From contig JAGLQP010000125.1 of assembly GCA_023136785.1 (NCBI GenBank), positions 1 to 6,130 on the forward strand: a stretch of DNA of 6,130 bases, written 5' to 3'. Shown here in pieces: positions 1 to 4,287 of the stretch. Every line of letters starts with the position of its first letter. Within the stretch, counting starts at the first letter, position 1. The position numbers and the translations under genes are program-made. Under the pieces are notes generated by a model. The model was not told where the DNA came from. It was given only the letters and a program-made list of their open reading frames with translations, and did not search any database. Origin of the DNA: Spirochaetales bacterium (GTDB taxonomy: Bacteria > Spirochaetota > Spirochaetia > SZUA-6 > DRHE01).

Positions 1-785
1 GGGATAACTATCGAGCCTTCAGCAGAGAGAGACGGAGTTTCTCCATAGGCGCCGGCTGGGAAAGCCAGGAAGTCACCGAAGCGGTAGAGGGCACCTTCAG
101 CAAGCTGGAAATCAGGAATATCGCGGGACCGATCCTTGTCGAAGGCTGGAGCCAGGATTACGTGCAGGTCCACTACATCAAGCAAGCCCGCTCCTCGAAG
201 TACCTCGAGGAGTTTGAGATCGAAATCGAGCCGCAGGGCAACCTGCTGAGCATTCGCCCCGTCTACCGCAAAATCCCCGGCTCGCCTTTCGGCTCTGTGT
301 CCTTTGACCTGAAAATCCCCTCCTCCGTCAAAGAAATCCGGGCCAACAATATCTCTGGAAGAATCGAACTGAGCGATATAGGTTCCGGGGTGGATCAGAT
401 TCTGGAAACCGTGTCGGGACGAATCGAAACCGGGCGGTCCGCCAACCTGCGGGCAAAATCCATCAGCGGATCGATAGAATTCGTCTCCGAAGGAGGAAGG
501 AAGCTGGACATCAGTTCTACATCAGGCAGAGTGCAGGGGCAGATCCTCAGCCTGGATCCGAGCGGTTCAGTGGAAATCGGTACGGTTTCCGGTAGCGTCG
601 ATTTGGAGGTTTTTTCCGGATTGGATGCTGCCTTGAAACTGCAGTCGATCAGCGGCTCGATCTCCTGTGATTTCCCCGTTCAGATCAGCGAGCAGAGGAG
701 AAACAAGTTGGAGGGGACGGTGGGAGACGGTTCTGTATCCTTTAAAGTGAAAACGGTGAGCGGCAGAATAACCTTGAGCCAATAG
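1..785 (+). CDS. DUF4097-type beta-repeat protein, 5'-truncated by window edge
   Basis: The frame ending at the TAG at 783-785 is open without a stop back to the left edge (first full codon at nt 3), giving at least 260 codons. The GTG at 162 is therefore probably internal: residues upstream of it (FSKLEIRNIAGPILVEGW) already read as the same fold. The visible part is a series of short beta-strand repeats centred on S-G-[RS]-[IV], seen at about 354, 414, 465, 522, 561, 588, 651 and 759. This is typical of the DUF4097/DUF4098 putative adhesin family, whose repeats are thought to stack as a beta-solenoid. The function is unknown; members occur with envelope-stress or anti-sigma-like proteins. 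No membrane segment or signal peptide is visible, but the N-terminus lies outside the window. The gene is followed at once by an intrinsic terminator, so it ends its transcription unit and is unlikely to be linked to the metal locus downstream. Confidence 0.8.
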   Translation, partial: DNYRAFSRERRSFSIGAGWESQEVTEAVEGTFSKLEIRNIAGPILVEGWSQDYVQVHYIKQARSSKYLEEFEIEIEPQGNLLSIRPVYRKIPGSPFGSVSFDLKIPSSVKEIRANNISGRIELSDIGSGVDQILETVSGRIETGRSANLRAKSISGSIEFVSEGGRKLDISSTSGRVQGQILSLDPSGSVEIGTVSGSVDLEVFSGLDAALKLQSISGSISCDFPVQISEQRRNKLEGTVGDGSVSFKVKTVSGRITLSQ

Positions 786-809
786 CGGCGATCAACAAGA
801 AATCATGGG

Positions 810-843
810 AACCGGCAGGAATTGTTTTCCTGCCGGTTTTTTT
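810..843 (+). terminator. Intrinsic (Rho-independent) terminator after the DUF4097-type gene
   Basis: The arms 811-820 (accggcagga) and 828-837 (tcctgccggt) are perfect 10-bp complements, extendable by an A-T pair at 810/838. They enclose a 7-nt loop and are followed by an unbroken T run at 837-843. It lies 25 bp after the upstream stop codon. The T run ends only 33 nt before the next start codon, so any dedicated promoter for the downstream gene must be very short-leadered or overlap this element. Confidence 0.93.
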
Positions 844-876
844 ATCCTGCCGAGCCGAGAATATCTGTAAAGACCT

Positions 877-1701
877 ATGACCAAAGAAGAACAGGCGATC
901 GCCCTCTCTACGAAAGGACCCGTTACGGTGCAGTCCCTGATCCGGGACCTGCGCGCTCTTGGTGTCCGTCCGGGGATGGTGCTGATCTTCCATTGTTCTT
1001 TAAGCGCGATAGGCTGGGTCTGCGGCGGTCCCGTTGCCGTGATCCGGGCTGTGCAGACCGTGCTTCGCAGCTACGGTACGCTGGTCATGCCTACCCACTC
1101 GGGAGATCTATCGGATCCCTCGCTGTGGGAGAATCCTCCCGTGCCAAAACCTTGGTGGGAAACGATTCGCCGAACCATGCCGGCCTACGACCCGGAACTT
1201 ACTGCGACCCGAGGCATGGGTACCGTGGCGGAATGCTTTCGCAAACAGAACTCGGTGGTGCGCAGCGCCCATCCTCAAGTGTCATTTGCCGCCTGGGGAG
1301 AGAACTGCCTGAAGGTGGTTCAGGATCACAGTCTTGAGTTCAGTCTGGGTGAACACTCGCCTCTGGCCCGTATCTACGAGCTGGACGGTTGGGTTCTCCT
1401 GGTCGGGGTCGAACACGACTGCAACACATCGATGCATCTTGGTGAGAACAGAGCCCGGTATCACGGCAGACGAATCGTAAACTCCGGAGCACCGGTGAAT
1501 TTGGGAGGGCACCGCCGCTGGAAACGCTTCAGGGATATCAACTACCACAGCAATGACTTCGACCGTCTGGGCAAAGATTTCAAACGGGAGTGCAAGGACC
1601 AGATTCGAAAGGGCAGAATCGGTTATACCAAGGCCCAGCTGTTTCCGCAGCGTCTGTGCGTCGATTATGCCGAAAAGTGGTTAGAGCGTAACCGACGGTG
1701 A
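877..1701 (+). CDS. AAC(3)-family aminoglycoside N-acetyltransferase-like protein
   Basis: This 274-aa protein has the full-length pattern of the Antibiotic_NAT (AAC(3)/YokD) family, whose characterised members transfer acetyl from acetyl-CoA to the 3-amino group of aminoglycosides in the cytosol. Family motifs in order are: GPVTVQSLIRDLRALGVRPG near residues 14-33; HCSLSAIGWVCGG at 39-51 (commonly HSSLS); GTLVMPTHSGDLSDPSLW at 67-84; DPELTATRGMGTVAE at 105-119; RSAHPQVSFAAWG at 129-141; GEHSPLARIYELDGWVLLVGV at 158-178; and NTSMHLGE at 183-190. The ATG at 877 gives the expected N-terminus but has only a weak Shine-Dalgarno. An in-frame GTG at 928 has a better one (aaagga, 913-918) but would remove part of the conserved N-terminus, so 877 is preferred. 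Many chromosomal members have no shown resistance role, so the substrate is unproven. It is a lone gene that ends convergently, 29 bp from the minus-strand operon. Confidence 0.92.
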   Translation: MTKEEQAIALSTKGPVTVQSLIRDLRALGVRPGMVLIFHCSLSAIGWVCGGPVAVIRAVQTVLRSYGTLVMPTHSGDLSDPSLWENPPVPKPWWETIRRTMPAYDPELTATRGMGTVAECFRKQNSVVRSAHPQVSFAAWGENCLKVVQDHSLEFSLGEHSPLARIYELDGWVLLVGVEHDCNTSMHLGENRARYHGRRIVNSGAPVNLGGHRRWKRFRDINYHSNDFDRLGKDFKRECKDQIRKGRIGYTKAQLFPQRLCVDYAEKWLERNRR

Positions 1702-1730
1702 ACAACTCCTAAGCCGACGGCAGGCGACGC

Positions 1731-2063
1731 CTAGTGATCGCAGGCGTTATCCCCCGTCTCCAGAGTCCCCTTGAGATAGCTGTTGATCACCTCGTCAGGC
1801 TCCTGGCTTGGAGCGCCGCAGATCACCTCGATCCCCGCCTGCTCGAAGATCGCCTGAGCCCGCTGACCCATACCGCCGGCGATTACGAGAGTCACACCCT
1901 TTTCTTTGAGCCAGCGCGGCAGTAGTCCCGGCTCGTGGGGCGGAGGCGTAAGATCCTCGCGGCTGCGAATCGATTGATCCTCTACATCGATCAGCGAAAA
2001 TTGTTCGCTGTGTCCGAAGTGCTGTGAAAGCTTGCCGCCGTGAATGGGCATGGCAATTTTCAT
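1731..2063 (-). CDS. NifX/NifB-type (dinitrogenase iron-molybdenum cofactor) domain protein paired with Mrp
   Basis: This 110-aa protein consists of a single Nitro_FeMo-Co domain, the fold of NifX, NafY, the C-terminus of NifB, and the archaeal MTH1175 group. It shows the MKIAMPIHGGKLSQHFGH start (1-18), the EQFSLIDV strand (20-27), PPHEPG at 41-46, the LVIAGGMGQRA core (59-69), GIEVICGA (77-84), and the family-typical NACDH C-terminus (106-110). Candidate metal ligands are H8, H15, H18, H43, C82, C108 and H110. The domain is believed to bind metal-sulfur clusters in transit. Its ATG overlaps the Mrp stop as ATGA, and a strong AAGGAGG (2079-2073) sits 9 nt upstream inside the Mrp coding sequence, so the two are translationally coupled. 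In Desulfovibrio a comparable domain is fused to Mrp (MrpORP, from memory). The partner relationship is inferred from this coupling; the exact cluster carried is unknown. Confidence 0.9.
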   Translation of the reverse strand: MKIAMPIHGGKLSQHFGHSEQFSLIDVEDQSIRSREDLTPPPHEPGLLPRWLKEKGVTLVIAGGMGQRAQAIFEQAGIEVICGAPSQEPDEVINSYLKGTLETGDNACDH

Positions 2064-2890
2064 TCCTCTTTCCCTCCTTGAACCAATATGTCCAATATGA
2101 TTTTAAAATCCTCTTTTGCTTTTCCATCTCTGAGAACGTAGGGCTGTCCCTCATCTGTAGAGGCAACGATCTCCGGACGAATCGGAATCTTGCCGAGAAA
2201 GGGAACTCCCATCTCCACCGCAGTTCGCTCACCCCCACCGGAGGAAAACAAATCGATCCTCTCGCCGCAGTGGGGACAGCTCAGTCCACTCATGTTTTCC
2301 AGGATCCCGACAACCGGCATGTTTACCTGCCTGCAGAAGGTGATGGACTTTCGAATGTCCAGTAGAGAAATTTCCTGGGGTGTCGTGACGATAATTCCCC
2401 TTGCCTTGGGAACGACCTGAGCCACCGTAAGGGGCTCATCCCCGGTTCCGGGGGGGGAATCGATAAACAGATAATCCAGTTCCCCCCAGAGCACATCGGA
2501 GATGAATTGCTTGATCGCTCCGATCTTCAATGGTCCGCGCCAAATGACCGCCATGTCCCGGTCTTCCAGCAGGGCAGCCATTGACACCACTTTGAGCTTC
2601 TCGCTGTAAGGGATCGGCATGAGGTGCTGTCCGGCCATCTTCACGTGCTCACCTTCCAATCCAAGCATCTTTATGGTGCTCGGTCCGTGCAGATCCACGT
2701 CCATCAACCCTACCGAATAGCCCCGATCGGCGAGGGCGACCGCCAAATTGACGGCAATGGTGCTCTTGCCCACTCCTCCCTTTCCGCTCATGACCAGAAA
2801 TGTATGTTTGATTTGGGACAACTGCTCGGCGATACGCTTATCCTGCTCTTGCCGCTCTTTCTCTTTGTTGCTGTTGCAAGTGTCTGCCAT
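2060..2890 (-). CDS. mrp: Mrp/NBP35 family P-loop ATPase (Fe-S cluster carrier)
   Basis: This 276-aa cytosolic MinD/Mrp-type ATPase carries a deviant Walker A, SGKGGVGKST, at 35-44 with the signature lysine K37; a switch region DVDLHGPS at 64-71; Walker B, LFIDSPPGTGDEP, at 141-153; and the C-terminal CPHC at 205-208 that in this family bridges a [4Fe-4S] cluster between two subunits. Known Mrp/ApbC/NBP35 proteins bind and transfer Fe-S clusters in an ATP-linked cycle. The N-terminus is charged and has a single Cys (C5), not the four-Cys ferredoxin-like cluster of eukaryotic NBP35. The ATG at 2890 is preceded directly by an in-frame TAG and has GAGAGG 7 nt upstream, so the start is firm. A run of eight C bases encodes the Walker B Pro-Pro. 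It is first in a two-gene operon, driven by the promoter at 2956-2984. Confidence 0.95.
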   Translation of the reverse strand: MADTCNSNKEKERQEQDKRIAEQLSQIKHTFLVMSGKGGVGKSTIAVNLAVALADRGYSVGLMDVDLHGPSTIKMLGLEGEHVKMAGQHLMPIPYSEKLKVVSMAALLEDRDMAVIWRGPLKIGAIKQFISDVLWGELDYLFIDSPPGTGDEPLTVAQVVPKARGIIVTTPQEISLLDIRKSITFCRQVNMPVVGILENMSGLSCPHCGERIDLFSSGGGERTAVEMGVPFLGKIPIRPEIVASTDEGQPYVLRDGKAKEDFKIILDILVQGGKEE

Positions 2891-2934
2891 CTATATGCCT
2901 CTCTCGATCCTTTTGCTATAATATAACAAATCTC

Positions 2935-2963
2935 TTGACAAATGAGAATATGTTCATTATACT
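2935..2963 (+). promoter_or_regulatory. Sigma70-type promoter for the DUF134-orp operon
   Basis: A perfect TTGACA (2935-2940), a 17-nt spacer and TATACT (2958-2963, 5 of 6) form a near-ideal housekeeping promoter. The predicted start is near 2970, giving a leader of about 30 nt to the ATG at 3000. Such a strong promoter suggests control by repression, consistent with the palindromes lying across it. No sigma54 -24/-12 signature (TGGCAC...TTGC) is seen in the gap. Confidence 0.85.
2941..2958. promoter_or_regulatory. Operator-like site A (imperfect palindrome)
   Basis: The sequence AATGAGAATATGTTCATT has complementary ends (AATGA with TCATT) and a central ATAT. It matches site B at 15 of 18 positions. 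It fills the spacer of the plus-strand promoter and covers the predicted start point of the minus-strand one, a placement suited to repression of both. The binding protein is unknown. Confidence 0.62.
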
Positions 2964-2984
2964 TTTTAATGAGAATATTCTCAA
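2956..2984 (-). promoter_or_regulatory. Sigma70-type promoter for the mrp operon
   Basis: Read on the minus strand, TTGAGA (2984-2979, 5 of 6 to consensus) is followed by a 17-nt spacer and a perfect TATAAT (2961-2956). The predicted start is near 2949, giving an mrp leader of roughly 58 nt. Its -10 box overlaps the -10 of the plus-strand promoter, and its -35 lies in the right-hand palindrome. Confidence 0.82.
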
Positions 2985-2985
2985 T
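2968..2985. promoter_or_regulatory. Operator-like site B (14-bp perfect palindrome core)
   Basis: TGAGAATATTCTCA at 2970-2983 is a perfect 14-bp palindrome inside the 18-bp copy AATGAGAATATTCTCAAT. It lies exactly 27 bp from site A, covers the predicted plus-strand start point, and contains the minus-strand -35 box. The half-site TGAGAAT resembles Fur-family half-sites, but the usual single central base is missing. Confidence 0.7.
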
Positions 2986-2999
2986 AAAAGGATGGGTTC

Positions 3000-3569
3000 A
3001 TGGCCAAGCCCAAAAAAGACAGACGAGTTCAGTATCCGCCGTCCGTGGTCTACTTCAAGCCCCAGGGTATCCCAATGTTCCAGCTGGAGCAAGAGATACT
3101 CACGGTGGATGAGTACGAGGCGATCCGCCTCGTGGACAAGGACGGACTGAATCAAGAGCAGGCGGCCAAGCGAATGGGTATTTCCCGCGCGACCTGCGCC
3201 CGCATAATGAACAGCGCCCACAAGAAGATAGCGGGAGCTCTGACCGAGGGGAAGGCGATCCGAATCGAGGGCGGGAATTTTGTGTTGAAGTTGAACCGCT
3301 ATCGATGCATGGAATGCGGCACCCTCTGGGAAGCAGAGGTCACTCCCAAGACGGAAGTTGAGCCGCTATCGTGTTCAAAGTGCCACAGCGATCGAATCCT
3401 TGACTTTGCCCGGCAGGCGGGCTGGCGGCCGGGTGGACCATGGGGATCCGGAAGAGGTTTGGGAGGTCCTGGACCCGGCAGACAGGGACGAGGAAGAGGA
3501 CATCAAGGCGGCCCGGGAGCGTCTCGGGGAGTTGGAAACCAAGCAGGACTAAATACAAAGCTGCAGTAG
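3000..3569 (+). CDS. DUF134 family HTH regulator with C-terminal zinc ribbon and Gly/Arg-rich tail
   Basis: This 189-aa protein opens with the DUF134 (PF02001) signature: basic start, then VVYFKPQGIP at 16-25, LTVDEYEAIRLVDKDGLNQEQAAKRMGISRATCARIMNSAHKKIAGAL at about 34-81 containing a sigma70-region-4-like helix-turn-helix, and GKAIRIEGG at 84-92. A zinc-ribbon-like module follows, with C103xxC106 and C125xxC128. The last 45 or so residues are Gly/Arg/Pro-rich (GPGPGRQGRGRGHQGG), probably disordered. The start is supported by AAAGGA seven nt upstream. DUF134 proteins commonly sit beside NifX/ORP and Mrp genes, and a DNA-binding role is inferred from the HTH. It is the first gene of the plus operon and the best candidate regulator of the divergent gap. 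The third codon positions of the tail are less GC-rich than in the rest of the gene, but the reading frame remains open to its TAG. Confidence 0.9.
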   Translation: MAKPKKDRRVQYPPSVVYFKPQGIPMFQLEQEILTVDEYEAIRLVDKDGLNQEQAAKRMGISRATCARIMNSAHKKIAGALTEGKAIRIEGGNFVLKLNRYRCMECGTLWEAEVTPKTEVEPLSCSKCHSDRILDFARQAGWRPGGPWGSGRGLGGPGPGRQGRGRGHQGGPGASRGVGNQAGLNTKLQ

Positions 3570-3578
3570 AATGCATTG

Positions 3579-3607
3579 GAGATCGGCAGGGCATCGCTTC
3601 CGATCTC
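3579..3607 (+). other. Intercistronic hairpin between the DUF134 gene and orp
   Basis: The arms gagatcgg (3579-3586) and ccgatctc (3600-3607) are perfectly complementary over 8 bp with a 13-nt loop. No T run follows, so this is not a standard terminator. It lies 10 nt after the DUF134 stop and 17 nt before the orp Shine-Dalgarno, a position suited to stabilising or processing the orp message. Its role is inferred. Confidence 0.45.
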
Positions 3608-3634
3608 TCGGCTTGAGAAATCATAGGAGAAAAA

Positions 3635-4015
3635 ATGAAAGTAGCAATTAGCTCCAGTGGAAACGATCAGAGTGCCCAGGTAGATCCGAGATTCGGCCGC
3701 TGCCAGTACTTCATAGTTATCGATACGGACAGTGGAGAGACAAAACCTGTAGCCAATGCAGCGCAATCCGCCGGGGGCGGCGCGGGAATCCAGGCTGCCC
3801 AAACCGTCGCGGATTACGACGTTGAGACCGTACTGACGGGCAATGTCGGTCCGAACGCACACCAGGCCTTGCAGGCTGCGAATATCACGGTTGTAACAGG
3901 AGTCAGCGGCACCGTTTCCGAGGCACTGAAAGATTACCTCGACGGTAAGTACAAAGCCACGGAAGGCCCCACGGTGGAGCCCCACTTCGGCATGTCGGGA
4001 AGAAAGGGGGGTTAG
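3635..4015 (+). CDS. orp: Orange-protein (ORP)-like NifX/NifB family cluster-binding protein
   Basis: This 126-aa single-domain Nitro_FeMo-Co protein of the MTH1175/ORP group shows MKVAISSSGNDQSAQVDPRFGRCQYFIVID (1-30), including the group-typical VDPRFGRC-YF box, the GGGAGIQAAQTVADYDVETVLTGNVGPNA segment (47-75), ITVVTG (84-89), and a C-terminal EPHFGM. The Desulfovibrio gigas orange protein of this family holds a non-covalent Mo-Cu sulfide cluster. Whether this one does is unknown. It has one Cys (C23) and only H76 and H117 as histidines, so few obvious covalent ligands. AGGAG (3625-3629) lies 5 nt before the ATG. It sits between a DUF134 gene and the small zinc-ribbon gene, 3 nt from the latter, which supports one transcript. 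It is paralogous to but clearly diverged from the NifX-like protein on the minus strand. Confidence 0.92.
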   Translation: MKVAISSSGNDQSAQVDPRFGRCQYFIVIDTDSGETKPVANAAQSAGGGAGIQAAQTVADYDVETVLTGNVGPNAHQALQAANITVVTGVSGTVSEALKDYLDGKYKATEGPTVEPHFGMSGRKGG

Positions 4016-4018
4016 CTA

Positions 4019-4234
4019 ATGCCTGCTAGAGATGGAACGGGACCCCGAACGGGACCTCGACAGGGACCCGGCGGTGCCAGAGGTCCGGGACGCGGTCGAG
4101 GAGGGGGCCGGAGCGCCGGAGCCGGAGGCGAATGTCTCTGCCCTCAGTGCGGGACGAAAACTCCTCACCAGCTGGGGACTCCTTGCAACGCCACGCCTTG
4201 TCCAAAGTGCGGGGCTGCCATGACAAGGGCATAG
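4019..4234 (+). CDS. Small Gly/Arg-rich zinc-ribbon protein
   Basis: This 71-aa protein begins MPARDGTGPRTG, which resembles the MPxGDGTGPxG start of DUF5320-like proteins often found next to NifX/ORP genes. A Gly/Arg/Pro-rich stretch (8-37) is followed by a Cys-rich end: C39, C41, C44, C56, C61 and C64 arranged as CLCPQCG...PCNATPCPKCG, closing in AAMTR. The paired CPxCG knuckles predict one bound zinc or iron. The ATG lies 3 nt after the orp stop, with the Shine-Dalgarno (AAGGGGGG, ending at 4011) in the last orp codons, so it is probably coupled to orp. A Glu/Asp-rich reading one frame over (4032-4223) lacks family features. The function is unknown; a metal-binding accessory or scaffold for the cluster proteins is a guess. 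It lacks the coiled-coil tail of longer DUF5320 proteins. Confidence 0.82.
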   Translation: MPARDGTGPRTGPRQGPGGARGPGRGRGGGRSAGAGGECLCPQCGTKTPHQLGTPCNATPCPKCGAAMTRA

Positions 4235-4287
4235 GCGGGGATCAGCCAATCTTAAACTGACTCACAATCCTACAACGGGGAACGCCA

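Noticed and set aside
1702..1730. GC-rich short palindromes (GCCGACGGC, AGGCGACGCCT) between the convergent genes as a bidirectional terminator
   Set aside because: Each has only a single unpaired centre base, too tight for an RNA hairpin, and there is no T run on either strand.
2917..2922. Additional TATAAT on the plus strand as an extra promoter
   Set aside because: No acceptable -35 lies 16-18 nt upstream, and its position inside the mrp leader makes it a likely chance match in AT-rich sequence.
3358..3552. Glu-rich 64-aa reading (ending ARERLGELETKQD) in the +1 frame of the DUF134 tail, with high third-position GC
   Set aside because: Gly/Arg codons read one base over give Glu/Asp codons and G in third position, which explains both signals. 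The DUF134 frame stays open to its own stop, and glycine-rich tails fit this family. A frameshift is not excluded, but nothing requires it.
4032..4223. Asp/Glu/Pro-rich 63-aa reading (MERDPERDLDRDP) overlapping the small zinc-ribbon gene
   Set aside because: It is the same frame-shadow effect of a Gly/Arg-rich gene; it lacks a good Shine-Dalgarno, whereas the 4019 frame has recognisable Cys knuckles and coupling to orp.
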